A DNA stretch of 64,000 bases from Xenorhabdus griffiniae (GCF_037265215.1 NZ_CP147737.1:1364001-1428000); one strand, 5' to 3'; positions 9,036 through 16,938 are shown, counted from the stretch's first letter. Notes: generated from the sequence alone by a model not told the origin. Program-made: numbers and translations.

Positions 9036-9143
9036 GATCCCTCGCCTGTCAGGATCGCCTTCGGGTGGCGAATGAAAACTCCTGTAGCCTGCAAGGGAGA
9101 GCAAGCATTGCGGTACATCTGCCCACCTTTGGAAGCAGATATT
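9036..9143 (+). ncRNA. Structured leader RNA, copy 1 of 5 (radC-motif candidate)
   Basis: This ~108-nt element recurs at 17613-17722(-), 39496-39603(-), 58174-58283(+) and 60129-60238(+). Shared parts in order: GATCC...GGATC closing pairs, a short hairpin, ACTCC[C/T]GTAGCCTGCAAGGGAG (a CTCCC/GGGAG hairpin), a variable hairpin immediately before GGTACATCTGC, and ATCTGC...GCAGAT. The variable hairpin covaries: GCAA/TTGC here, GCAT/ATGC in copies 3 and 4, ACACA/TGTGT in copies 2 and 5. The published radC motif is described as lying upstream of integrase, methylase and antirestriction genes in integrating elements, which fits, but I cannot run a covariance model. It is followed by an integrase gene. 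Confidence 0.7.
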
Positions 9144-9827
9144 GTCAGACATAAACCCCTTGTCTGGTAATGAAGGTTTCTTAAACTAAAAATACGCCCA
9201 AAAGGTGTTTTTACCTTGTCGCCGAAGGCGTGTTGAACGTAGGTTCATACACTGACTTTTCAAATCAACATAAATCCTATTTATCTTCAATGAACAACAG
9301 GATGGCTTTTGCACATCCGTTCATACTTTTATCTATCCCTGTTTGAATTATTCAATAGACAATTTTTCTACCGCTAAACCATTAACGCATGACTACCGTT
9401 TGACATTGAATCTGGCGGCGTTTTGCTGTACCCGTTGGTATTTCAACGCTTGCATAGTCTTTGCTGATTGTTCGAAAACTCAAGGCGTCACTTTTTGCGG
9501 GTTACCGTTGAAAGTGACGCCGCAGCCAAAGCACAACACAACCCTGACAGACTCAGGCCTGCTTCACCACGCAGTGAATCTGGCACTGCATTTTTAGATT
9601 GAAAAAGGAGAACTTGACGATATCGAGGCTGGCTTTTTTGCCGGTGGGGATGACCTGTTTATGCAGGCGGCAGTACCGTGTACTCAACCGATACCCCGCA
9701 ATACCTCAACTTGTGTTCACTCTGGCGCACAGATATCGATCAAGGGCAAAGCAGGTTTTTCTGTTTTGCCAGAATAGTCGCGCGCCAGAGATTGCATGTT
9801 GTCAGGTATAGGTCGCGGGAGAAGCTA
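9144..9827 (+). promoter_or_regulatory. Long integrase leader tract with conserved GGCGTCACTT hairpin
   Basis: No convincing gene lies between leader RNA copy 1 and the integrase start. The tract has a hairpin, GGCGTCACTTT (9484-9494) with AAAGTGACGCC (9511-9521). The other two integrase leaders carry the same hairpin as GGCGTCACTTG/CAAGTGACGCC, so the end pair has changed in a compensatory way. Outside the hairpin this copy has diverged strongly from the other two. Confidence 0.55.
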
Positions 9828-10697
9828 ATGAGTCGATTGATTAAGGAATTAAAATTTTTTGCCCGGCAAGGCGGCGGTAGTCATAAAACCTGCCATGATC
9901 GCATTCGGATCGCTGGGCGTTTGGGCGCGCTGTTACTGAGCCTGAATATTCAGGTCAAAAGCCTCAATAATTTGAAAGTCAAACATGTAGAGCATTACGT
10001 TGATGCCCGTTTATCTCAGGGGATTGCTAAGCGCACAGTGCAAAATGAAATGTCCGCACTGCGTAATATCTTCCGCATGGCAGGCCGGGAAAAATTGGAA
10101 ACCTCGCCGCGTTTGAGCAATCAGGCATTGGGATTAAGCGGCACCAGCCGCGCCGGAACTAAGCAGGCGATCCCTGATACTACGTTTCAGGTTGTTTATC
10201 AGAAAGCACGTGAACGTGATGCCGGATTTGCCGTCACCTTGAAACTTGCCCGCTTACTGGGATTACGTTCTCAGGAAGCGGTGCAATGCAGTGCTTCATT
10301 GAAAAGCTGGCGAAAACAATTAGATCAACCAGAGCCGAAACTGCATGTTGTCTTCGGTACAAAAGGTGGCCGACCAAGACAAACCCGTGTACTGGATATC
10401 GCAGCGGTAAAAGAGGCTGTCGAACAGGCCATTACTATTGCAGAACAACGTGGCGGCAGGCTGATTGATAAACCCGATCTCAAGCAGGCCATGAACTACT
10501 GGCGGACACATACCACAAAGATTGGTTTAACAGGCTGCCATTCTCCCCATAGTTTGCGCTATGCATGGGCACAGGATGCACTGAATTATTACCAACAGAA
10601 TGGTTTTAGTCGTCAGGAGGCAAGGGCATTGGTTTCAATGGATTTGGGGCACGGTGATGGTCGCGGGCGTTATGTAGAGCGGGTTTATAGCTGTTAA
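9828..10697 (+). CDS. Tyrosine-recombinase-like integrase (Phage_int_SAM_2/Integrase_1 type), copy 1
   Basis: I chose the ATG at 9828, preceded by GGGAGAAG; the frame is open upstream but lies in the leader. The 289-residue product has an N-terminal SAM-like DNA-binding domain (to about residue 110) and a C-terminal catalytic domain with the Arg of box I in LGLRSQEAV, HSLRYAWAQ (His-x-x-Arg) and LGHGDGRGRYVERVY (LGH and the tyrosine region). It belongs with the two longer copies at 37965-38882 and 58929-59846 but is more diverged. Family members are usually annotated as integrase-domain proteins of ICEs and prophages, and their recombination targets are unknown to me. Confidence 0.8.
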   Translation: MSRLIKELKFFARQGGGSHKTCHDRIRIAGRLGALLLSLNIQVKSLNNLKVKHVEHYVDARLSQGIAKRTVQNEMSALRNIFRMAGREKLETSPRLSNQALGLSGTSRAGTKQAIPDTTFQVVYQKARERDAGFAVTLKLARLLGLRSQEAVQCSASLKSWRKQLDQPEPKLHVVFGTKGGRPRQTRVLDIAAVKEAVEQAITIAEQRGGRLIDKPDLKQAMNYWRTHTTKIGLTGCHSPHSLRYAWAQDALNYYQQNGFSRQEARALVSMDLGHGDGRGRYVERVYSC

Positions 10698-10819
10698 ACT
10701 TAGCCGTTCAGTTATTGAGTTAGATAAAACAATCAGTTAAAGTATTCCTGCCATTAGCAAAATCTAGTGGTCAAGGTTTAGCAGCCTTGTGTACCCAAAC
10801 ACTGGTAGAATATTTCTGC

Positions 10820-10925
10820 CAGTGCGCTTGCTATCACCCTTTCAATGGTGGTTCAGGCAGGGGAGGCTTCGGCCTCGCCGGTGGGTACTCCGGTCTGCTA
10901 ACCCTGCTTTGAATCACCACCATCA
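10820..10925 (+). ncRNA. C4/isrK-like phage antisense RNA
   Basis: About 100 nt just upstream of a Ner-type regulator fold into a three-way arrangement. GGTGGT (10847-10852) pairs with ACCACC (10916-10921), GCAGGG pairs with CCCTGC, and two inner hairpins are GAGGCTTCGGCCTC and CCGGTGGGTACTCCGG. The sequence around the GGCTTCGGCC loop and the CTGCTAACCCTGC strand resembles the C4 antisense RNA/isrK family of P1, P4 and Gifsy-type prophages, which controls antirepressor or phage regulatory genes. Identification is from memory. Confidence 0.5.
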
Positions 10926-10953
10926 ATATTAATTAATGGAAGGGGTAGCAGGA

Positions 10954-11223
10954 ATGAATAATAACAATGTTCAAAATGACTGGCATCAGGCCGATATCAT
11001 TGCAGCATTACGTAAACGTGGTACAACCTTAGCGGCGCTCTCCCGTGAGACGGGACTCAGTTCATCAACCCTAGCAAATGCACTCAGCAGACAGTGGCCT
11101 AAAGGCGAATGGATCATTGCGAACTATCTTGGTATCCATCCCTCAGAAATCTGGCCCAGCCGCTATTTTGATAAACAGGGTCAACTGATTGAGCGTAAAA
11201 TTCGCAGTAAACCACAGGAATAA
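10954..11223 (+). CDS. Ner/Nlp-family (SfsB-like) transcriptional regulator
   Basis: The product from the ATG at 10954 has 89 residues; an ATG 18 bp upstream has no clear ribosome site. It contains a helix-turn-helix of the Nlp/Ner type: DIIAALRKRGTTLAALSRE followed by SSSTLANALSRQWPKGEWII, then the LGIHPSEIWPSRYFD signature typical of Ner, the Mu repressor-like regulator. Ner-type proteins repress early transposition or lytic promoters in Mu-like phages. Here it follows a C4/isrK-like RNA and precedes an att-like sequence, so it is probably a regulator left by a prophage or satellite element. Confidence 0.85.
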   Translation: MNNNNVQNDWHQADIIAALRKRGTTLAALSRETGLSSSTLANALSRQWPKGEWIIANYLGIHPSEIWPSRYFDKQGQLIERKIRSKPQE

Positions 11224-11489
11224 CCCGCTGTAATTTGTGATCGATGTCGTAAAAATGATAATTTTTTATCTCAAGCCCTGAGTGTGAAATGACAGTCAGA
11301 TTTGACCATTTTTAACCCTCACGGCTTTTTTGCTTTAAGATGATTAAAAAGAACGCAATAAGTAAGATAAATAATTAAAATCAGTCAGATAAGAAAGAAA
11401 AAACAAGCAAAAAAATCTGGGGGCATTAAAAGGGGCATAAAAGGAAAGTCAGGTTATATACTTTTATTATTCAACAAGTTATAATATTT
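11224..11489. other. AT-rich spacer, nothing recognised
   Basis: The interval between the Ner-like gene and the att-like sequence is A/T-rich with poly-A runs on the plus strand. I see no gene, no convincing hairpin and no repeat shared with other parts of the window. Confidence 0.4.
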
Positions 11490-11511
11490 TTCGATTCCGC
11501 CTCCGGCACCA
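11490..11511 (+). other. att-like sequence resembling the 3' end of a tRNA gene
   Basis: GATTCCGCCTCCGGCACCA (11493-11511), preceded by TTC, looks like a tRNA T-loop 3' strand, acceptor strand and encoded ACCA. The 5' part of a tRNA is missing: upstream is AT-rich. A short tRNA 3'-end duplicate next to an integrase gene (11857-12885, pointing toward it) is the usual appearance of an attL/attR core. No second copy was found in the window. Confidence 0.55.
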
Positions 11512-11649
11512 AGTTTCCATGCGGGTTTGTCGTAGGTTGTTAAATTTCCTGACAAAAGCGCAAAAAAGAATCAATCGTTAATTAAATGTTAAATACTAAT
11601 CAGTTCAATTTGTACTGTTTAGTCGAGAAGAACATTTAAGACAAGGTTT

Positions 11650-11682
11650 AAGGGTGACTGTTTTTCAGTTACCCTTTTCTTG
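11650..11682. terminator. Rho-independent terminator-like hairpin
   Basis: AAGGGTGACTG (11650-11660), a T5 loop and CAGTTACCCTT (11666-11676) form an 11-bp stem with one wobble pair, followed by TTCTTGTTT. It could serve transcripts from the left or, on the other strand, the integrase gene at 11857-12885. The remaining 11683-11856 shows nothing else. Confidence 0.65.
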
Positions 11683-11856
11683 TTTAAGGTAATGATTTCA
11701 GTAATTGATTCTGATGTCAAGTGAGGTGTAAACTTCGCGGGATGCCAGTCCGGTATCAATTATCTTTTTATACCCTCCCTGTTGATGCAGGGCAGTTCAA
11801 TCCATTCCATCCTCCTAAACCCTGATTGAAACTCGCCCTGTCCTTTTTAATCCATT

Positions 11857-12885
11857 TTATTCCTTCTCACCGGCACTCTCATCAGAACGATCGGTATACA
11901 ACCCCAGTTCCCGCGCCAGTGTTTTCCCCGTTACTTCCATATCGAGATCGATATACTCCATCGTGGTCGCCACATTACGGTGCCCCAGTAGCCTTTTCAC
12001 CAGCGGCAGATTACGATCCGGTGATTTCATCAATGTCGTGGCCACCGTATGACGAAAACGGTGGGGGGAAACCGCGAAATCACACTCCCTGGACAGCCGA
12101 CGAAAGAAAGAACGGAGCTGTTGTTTTTCCCGATTGATATCATATTGGTAACGGGAAAGCCGGCTGGGGTGCGGCACACTTAACCGACTGAGATCGAAAA
12201 TCGGATCGTTGCCTTCCGCCCCGGCAGCCACCGCCCTTGCCACGAGTTGTGCCAACCGGGGTTTGAGTTGCGGGATAATCGGTATCTCCCATTCGCTGTG
12301 GTTTTTACTGCCTTCCAGTCCCAGTTCAATATAATTGCTTTCCAGGTTAATATCCCGCAACCGCAGGTGCAGTAACTGGTTCTGGCGCATCCCCGTAAAG
12401 CGCAATGTCGCCAGTACCGTTGACCAATACCAGGTCGGATACAGGGCACACCGCCCTCCCCGTGGTATCCCCCCAGTCCGTTCTTCTTCAGCAAATTTTC
12501 CCATCAACAGATTAATACGGGTTATCTGCGATGGGCTCAGGATCTTCTTCTTTTTCTTCTCTTTTTTAACCACCGCGTTGTTAAACGGGTTTTCGGTGTG
12601 GGGCAGCAATTTTTGCTCCATACCGAAATTAAAGATCGCCCGCAGGTGAGACACCTTATTATTCCAGGTGTGGCTCGACTGTTTTTTCTCCACCAGAAGA
12701 TGGCGCCGCCACCGCAATATATCCCGGTGAATAATCTGCGCGGGTGATACCGCTTCCCCCATAAACCGGATAAAACCCCGTGTGACCTTACGATAACTCC
12801 ATTCGGTATCCGGTCTCAGGATATGTGAAAAAAAGTATTCTTCTAATAGCCCTTCCCAACTGAGGGTTTCTTCTGTTCCGTGCAT
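11857..12885 (-). CDS. Site-specific tyrosine recombinase (ICE integrase)
   Basis: The protein has 342 residues, with the start at 12885 preceded by AGGAAAA. An N-terminal core-binding SAM-like domain (about 1-110) contains a lysine run (KKEKKKKK). The catalytic domain has the box I Arg in FTGMRQNQLLHL, HRFRHTVAT (His-x-x-Arg), LLGHRNVATTMEYI and the active tyrosine in MEYID. It is a complete recombinase, unlike the SAM_2-type copies elsewhere in the window. It lies at the outer end of the ICE module, next to the relaxase-like gene and about 350 bp from the tRNA-3'-end-like sequence, the normal place for the ICE integrase beside its attachment site. Confidence 0.88.
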   Translation of the reverse strand: MHGTEETLSWEGLLEEYFFSHILRPDTEWSYRKVTRGFIRFMGEAVSPAQIIHRDILRWRRHLLVEKKQSSHTWNNKVSHLRAIFNFGMEQKLLPHTENPFNNAVVKKEKKKKKILSPSQITRINLLMGKFAEEERTGGIPRGGRCALYPTWYWSTVLATLRFTGMRQNQLLHLRLRDINLESNYIELGLEGSKNHSEWEIPIIPQLKPRLAQLVARAVAAGAEGNDPIFDLSRLSVPHPSRLSRYQYDINREKQQLRSFFRRLSRECDFAVSPHRFRHTVATTLMKSPDRNLPLVKRLLGHRNVATTMEYIDLDMEVTGKTLARELGLYTDRSDESAGEKE

Positions 12886-12994
12886 CAGTTTTTTCCTGTT
12901 ATCAACAACACAACCCAGCGGCTTTTCAATAGAAAAAGCCGTTAATCATTCCGTTAAAAATCAATCACAAATTGAAATTATTTCATTATTAATA

Positions 12995-13993
12995 TCATGG
13001 CAACGTCTCCCCGGCAGGAACCCTATTTTCTGGCAGCCTGCCTGTGCGTTTGCTTATTTTTAAATCGTTATCATTCTCATTTGCATGTATAGACAATGAA
13101 AATTCATCATTGGATTGAAATAATGACAATAACGTCTGGGTATCGTCAGCCGTCGATGGCGAGGGATTTTTCATTTCATTTGCGGAAACAGCTTCCGGCC
13201 TTGTATCCGCTTCAGAAGCCAGAACCGTTTCGGCTGCTGTCGGCAAAACCGCCCGTTTCACCAACGGAGAATGAACCTGCCCGGCAGCCTCCTGAAGCAA
13301 TGCCTCTATCAGCGGGACAGTGGAAGGACGCCCGTTGAGATGCTGCATCAGACAATGCCAGGCCTCCGGTACGGTCACCAGCCACATCATGGCTTTTTCC
13401 GGTAACAGACAGGCAGCCAGCAACACTTCCTGCGGAACCGACGGTATGTTCTCCGGTGCGCGAAACCGGAAACGAAACGGTTTGTCGGGAATACCAATGC
13501 CCGGTTGCCAGACCTGCCCGTCTTCCAGTTCCCCTTCGAGCTGCCGCAACAACGGCAGGTGGTAAAACAACGCTGCCCAGAACACCACCGCCTGCCATAA
13601 CAGGCTCTGGGCGGCCTGCGTTTCCGGTGCCGCGCCCGGCGGGAACAGATGCCCTTTTGCTAACCGCACGGCACAGGTGGTCAATTGCAGTGTCAGGTCA
13701 GCAAATCCCCCCAACCTGGACCATTCACCCGCCGGAACTGCGGGAATTTGCTGCACACTGCCCAGCAATTGCTTCACCGGCGCAAGATAAAAACGCTGAT
13801 ACAACCCTTCCGGCAAGGCACTGTTTTGCCATAATTGCTGAAGACACTGACGGCGCAGGGAGGTGGCCAGTAACTCATCCACTGATTGCGGCCGGAAATA
13901 CCCCCCGCTGTCACGAAGGGTTTCCGGTAGTGCGGATGATTGTTGCGGTGTGGCAGACTGGCGGACAAAATGCGATTTAAAACGCTGGAACAT
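12995..13993 (-). CDS. TraI_2 relaxase-like protein with degenerate HD motifs
   Basis: The start at 13993 follows AGAGGAAAA. The first ~190 residues match the N-terminal TraI_2 domain of MOBH-type ICE relaxases (TIGR03760-like): SVDELLATSLRRQCLQQLWQ, LPEGLYQRFYLAPVKQLLG, GHLFPPGAAPETQAAQS. In active MOBH proteins an HHxH-LGG motif follows the first helices and an HD motif follows the LLHDIGK-like strand. Here these read GEWSRLGGF and ALFYHLPLL, so the metal ligands appear lost. Length (332) is about half of a normal relaxase and the C-terminal ~100 residues are low-complexity. It may be a non-catalytic paralogue with a regulatory or binding role. Confidence 0.65.
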   Translation of the reverse strand: MFQRFKSHFVRQSATPQQSSALPETLRDSGGYFRPQSVDELLATSLRRQCLQQLWQNSALPEGLYQRFYLAPVKQLLGSVQQIPAVPAGEWSRLGGFADLTLQLTTCAVRLAKGHLFPPGAAPETQAAQSLLWQAVVFWAALFYHLPLLRQLEGELEDGQVWQPGIGIPDKPFRFRFRAPENIPSVPQEVLLAACLLPEKAMMWLVTVPEAWHCLMQHLNGRPSTVPLIEALLQEAAGQVHSPLVKRAVLPTAAETVLASEADTRPEAVSANEMKNPSPSTADDTQTLLSLFQSNDEFSLSIHANENDNDLKISKRTGRLPENRVPAGETLP

Positions 13994-14161
13994 GGCTTTT
14001 CCTCTTTGGGTTCAAATTGAGCCCAGTGTCGGTGAATCCCAGCCTGAAACAAGGAAAAACTCTTTACGCGGAAATGAAAATTAAACTGACTCGATTCATT
14101 CATAGATTCACTTATCGAACCACCTTAATTTTAATTATAAATCAATGCATTAACACCCCTC

Positions 14162-14192
14162 AAAAATAAGAAAGCGCCCCGAAAGGCGCATG
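14162..14192 (-). terminator. Rho-independent terminator after the methylase-like gene
   Basis: On the minus strand a GCGCC-TTTCG-GGGCGC hairpin is followed by TTTCTTATTTTTG, about 30 bp after the stop of the methylase-like gene at 14221. It separates that gene from the relaxase-like gene. Confidence 0.7.
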
Positions 14193-14220
14193 AGAACAAG
14201 AGAATAGAAGCTGAAAAAAT

Positions 14221-14910
14221 TCAGGTTGCCGGGGACTGTTTATGCGCCCGTAAACGGCGCGGCCAGTTACCCAGATAATGCGCCGGCGTATAACGTGTCC
14301 GTTTGCTGCCGCCATTATCCAGCGCATTGCCGATAGTGACCGCGGCCGGAATGCCGGCCAGGGCAAGCTGGATGTAAGCCATCACGGCGGCCAGCGGGTC
14401 AATATCAATCGCCGACACCCACAGGCTGCATAACGGGTCATGCCCCAGCTCTCTCAAAACGTCGGCAGCGGCCAGTGTCATACAGCCCGCCCCACAAGCC
14501 GGCTCGTACAGGGTCACAAAGGGTTGCGCCTGCAAACGTGCAGAGATATCCTGCAACTGCATCTCCGCCATCATTCTGGCCACGCTCCAGGGGGTAAAAA
14601 ACTGATTAAGGGCTTTATCGCCCAATCCCAGCTGCATAAACACACTGCCAAGAAAATCACAGGGTTCCTGCGCCAGTCCAAGCATGGTACAGGAAAACAA
14701 CTGCACAATCCGGTCAACATCTTCCCGTTCGTACTTGTTGAGGGTTTTCAGGTAATACTGCTCCAGCGCCTCACTGTAACAGTACCGGTTATGTATTGCT
14801 GCCATCGTACAATTGCAAAAATCCTGAAAAACCTGATAACGACCGTGGTAACGCGCCGTCTGGTTAAACAAAGCGATAAAGGCTTTCTGGTGATTCGGTT
14901 GTGATGCCAT
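14221..14910 (-). CDS. N-6 DNA methylase-like protein without visible catalytic motif IV
   Basis: I chose the ATG at 14910 because the diverged copy at 63482 starts at the equivalent codon and the upstream frame lies in a hairpin leader. The 229-residue product has the N6_Mtase fold entry QFFTPWSVARMMAE, the SAM-binding motif I (EPACGAGCMTLAAADVL) and a following acidic strand (SAIDIDPLAAVMAY). The NPPY/DPPF motif IV needed for adenine methylation is not visible, and the protein stops about 70 residues after motif I. It probably binds SAM without methylating, or acts with another subunit. Its leader has the alternative-hairpin architecture described separately. Confidence 0.72.
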   Translation of the reverse strand: MASQPNHQKAFIALFNQTARYHGRYQVFQDFCNCTMAAIHNRYCYSEALEQYYLKTLNKYEREDVDRIVQLFSCTMLGLAQEPCDFLGSVFMQLGLGDKALNQFFTPWSVARMMAEMQLQDISARLQAQPFVTLYEPACGAGCMTLAAADVLRELGHDPLCSLWVSAIDIDPLAAVMAYIQLALAGIPAAVTIGNALDNGGSKRTRYTPAHYLGNWPRRLRAHKQSPAT

Positions 14911-14936
14911 CACGTATTTTCTTTGCAAAAAAATAC

Positions 14937-14980
14937 GGGGAAAACACGTTCCGAAAGGGGAACCTGTTTTCCCCTTTCGG
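14937..14980 (-). promoter_or_regulatory. Alternative-stem leader of the methylase-like gene
   Basis: On the minus strand CCGAAAGGGGAA (complement of 14969-14980) pairs perfectly over 12 bp with TTCCCCTTTCGG (complement of 14951-14962). The overlapping GGGGAAAACA can pair equally well with the distal TGTTTTCCCC (complement of 14937-14946). The two stems exclude each other, as in an attenuator. Confidence 0.5.
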
Positions 14981-15027
14981 TTGAAGTGAAGATAAAACAA
15001 TAAAGTAATGATGGGTTAAATAACGCG

Positions 15028-15951
15028 TTATTGTCCGACCGCGATGGCCGGCACGGGCAGGTTCATAGCCTGCTTTTCCTCGTTGACCAGATAAAGCGCC
15101 GGCCGGTTTTCCCGTCCTGACAGTCCATTACCGCTGTCCACATGCTCGCCCTGGTCATAGCAATCGTAGCCTTTGAGGCTGCCTGACGGTTCGCTGTACC
15201 CGTGGCGGATTTCACAGTCAAACACCGATGACAGTTCCCCCATCAGTTCGGCTGAAGGCGGAGCCCAGGGAGAATCAAAACGCACAGTTAAGCTGCTGAC
15301 ATGGCGGCGCTCCCAGCGAACATGGTGACCCAACGGCCATTCCATACCGTATTGCGCGTCGTAAAACTGCGCCGCCGTCGCAATCCCTTTTAGTAAGCCA
15401 CTGTTACCGTTAATCTCCGTCGCCAGCCGGGTTGGCATTATCATCAGCATATCGCAGGGCTGTGCCGACTCTGGATAAACGTTCAGCTTATCCCAGCACG
15501 CGCCGATATCGGGTGTCTCAGACCAGCCCACCATCCCAAACCAGTCGGTATACTGGCGGGTCAGGAGACGGGTGATAATATCACGCGCCGGCGCCGGGAT
15601 GTTTTCCCAGCGTACCAGGCTCAGACTGGACTGGCGATACAGGTTATCTATCCGTTTAATGTTGTCGCTGTTTAACGGCACATTATCCTGCAACAATGCC
15701 AGCCACTGGTCAAAAGCCAGGTTCTGCGCTGTCGGTGCCGCTGTACCATGCACTAACGCCGGATACGGTGTATAGGTTTGTGGTTTGGTGGGTTTCAGTA
15801 TCCCCGCACAGCCGGCGAGAAATAACCGCAGGCTTTGCAGCACGGCCTGACGGTAGCGGGGAATTTCTTCACCGCAGACCCATTGTTGCATCACGTCAAT
15901 ACACACCGACTTGCCGGTGATGTCCAGTTGATTGGTATACCATTCTGCCAT
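15028..15951 (-). CDS. DUF1281/Api92-like ICE protein
   Basis: The start at 15951 is preceded by GAGGAG and matches the start of the copy at 62437. The 307-residue soluble product has a C-terminal ferredoxin-like DUF1281/Api92 module: SSLTVRFDSPWAPPSAELMG, FDCEIRHGYSEPSGSLKGYD. These proteins are common in ICEs, plasmids and prophages and their activity is not established. The N-terminal ~190 residues are conserved with the right-hand copy (more than 90 percent by eye), so the gene is under constraint. It sits in a gene train of CbtA-like, DUF1281 and methylase-like genes, each preceded by its own hairpin leader. Confidence 0.65.
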   Translation of the reverse strand: MAEWYTNQLDITGKSVCIDVMQQWVCGEEIPRYRQAVLQSLRLFLAGCAGILKPTKPQTYTPYPALVHGTAAPTAQNLAFDQWLALLQDNVPLNSDNIKRIDNLYRQSSLSLVRWENIPAPARDIITRLLTRQYTDWFGMVGWSETPDIGACWDKLNVYPESAQPCDMLMIMPTRLATEINGNSGLLKGIATAAQFYDAQYGMEWPLGHHVRWERRHVSSLTVRFDSPWAPPSAELMGELSSVFDCEIRHGYSEPSGSLKGYDCYDQGEHVDSGNGLSGRENRPALYLVNEEKQAMNLPVPAIAVGQ

Positions 15952-15984
15952 GGTCAGGCTCCTCATTGGATTGATAAACATAAA

Positions 15985-16024
15985 CCGGAGGAAGCGCGCC
16001 ATCAGGGCACGGTTCCCCCGATGG
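15985..16024 (-). promoter_or_regulatory. Alternative-stem leader of the DUF1281 gene
   Basis: On the minus strand CCATCGGGGGAA can pair with the proximal CCCTGATGG (9 bp, one wobble) or, through its 3' part CGGGGGAA, with the distal TTCCTCCG (8 bp, one wobble). The same pairing choice is kept in the right-hand copy at about 62366-62402. Confidence 0.45.
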
Positions 16025-16041
16025 GTGATTGAAAAATGGGT

Positions 16042-16350
16042 TTATTCGGACGGTGTCTCGTTGTCCTGGCTGAGCAGTGCCTCGGTAATCCCGCAGTCGA
16101 AAAGCACCCTCAGCTCATCATAAATCCCCAGGTACGGTGTACTGCCCTGCATACCCTGCGCATTTAGCCGGGTTAAATCGTATTTATCCACTAACGCGTT
16201 GATAGCTTCAAAAGGCTGAACGCCACGGGCCATCAGTTCCGCCACTGTGTCCGCTTCACACAGGGCCGTATCAGCCAGGTTCAGGCCAAAATGCCGCTTC
16301 AGCAACAGACCGGCAATCACCTGCCAGGCGGTTAAACGTAAAGGTGCCAT
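16042..16350 (-). CDS. CbtA/YeeV-like toxin-family protein
   Basis: The 102-residue product starts at the second ATG (16350), which is better spaced from GAGG and matches the right-hand copy. LTAWQVIAGLLLKRHFGLNL, the EADTVAELMARGVQPFEAIN segment and NALVDKYDLTRLNAQG align with the CbtA (YeeV/YkfI) toxin family, whose members block MreB and FtsZ polymerisation in type IV toxin-antitoxin systems. The usual CbeA/YeeU antitoxin is not adjacent; the gene 9 bp upstream encodes an unrelated 182-residue protein. Either that protein replaces the antitoxin or this is a CbtA-fold protein with another job. Confidence 0.6.
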   Translation of the reverse strand: MAPLRLTAWQVIAGLLLKRHFGLNLADTALCEADTVAELMARGVQPFEAINALVDKYDLTRLNAQGMQGSTPYLGIYDELRVLFDCGITEALLSQDNETPSE

Positions 16351-16359
16351 CGTCATACC

Positions 16360-16908
16360 TCACGCATTAACGCTGACTGTCGTGCCATGCCGGAGAATAG
16401 CCTGCACTTCACGGCACTGTTGATAACCGGGTGAAACCACATGCAGCGACAGTAAGTGCGCTTCATGCCACAATACCCAGGCCGCCTGCGTATTCTGCCA
16501 GCCCTGCTCAAGTGCGGCTGACTGGCATAACTGCTGCTGTCGCTTTTCCAGTGACAGGCATTCTGAGGCCAGCGTCACCGGCTGCGCCCAGACAATCTCG
16601 TCATAAAACCGGCCACCGAGCACTTTTTCATCCCGGGCGTCATAAATCATGACGGTCAGCGGGAAAAAAATGCCCTTCGTTTGATGAGATAACGGTTCCG
16701 GCACCGGCCAGTCGCCCAGCAAATGGATAACTTTCAGGCGCTGCACCGCTTCGGTGACTGAAGCCGCTTCGCACACGGCCAGGGTTTCTTCCCGCAGGGA
16801 CAATGGCCTTTGTGGGTGCTGCATCAGGCCGGTGACCTGAACAGTAAAAATGTCTTCACGTAATTCAACACCGGTGTTATCCGGTGCCGGTAAAAAAATG
16901 GGGTTCAT
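16360..16908 (-). CDS. Conserved ICE protein of unknown function (182 aa)
   Basis: I do not recognise the family. The start at 16908 has a good ribosome site (AAGGAAAT). The protein is soluble, with no signal peptide, and contains a strongly conserved core shared with the copy at 61482-62024: SVTEAVQRLKVIHLLGDWPV, a YDARDEKVLGGRFYDEIVWA segment and a glutamine-rich helix (LSLEKRQQQLCQSAALEQGW). It is always immediately upstream of the CbtA-like gene in this window, with 9-17 bp between them. The constant pairing suggests it is a partner or antitoxin of that protein. This is inferred from position only. Confidence 0.5.
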   Translation of the reverse strand: MNPIFLPAPDNTGVELREDIFTVQVTGLMQHPQRPLSLREETLAVCEAASVTEAVQRLKVIHLLGDWPVPEPLSHQTKGIFFPLTVMIYDARDEKVLGGRFYDEIVWAQPVTLASECLSLEKRQQQLCQSAALEQGWQNTQAAWVLWHEAHLLSLHVVSPGYQQCREVQAILRHGTTVSVNA

Positions 16909-16938
16909 TTGTATTTCCTTGATTTGAGGTCAAATAAA

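Noticed and set aside
8865..9152. 95-codon minus-strand frame upstream of tssF
   Set aside because: It runs through the complement of leader RNA copy 1 and has no start signal or homology that I recognise.
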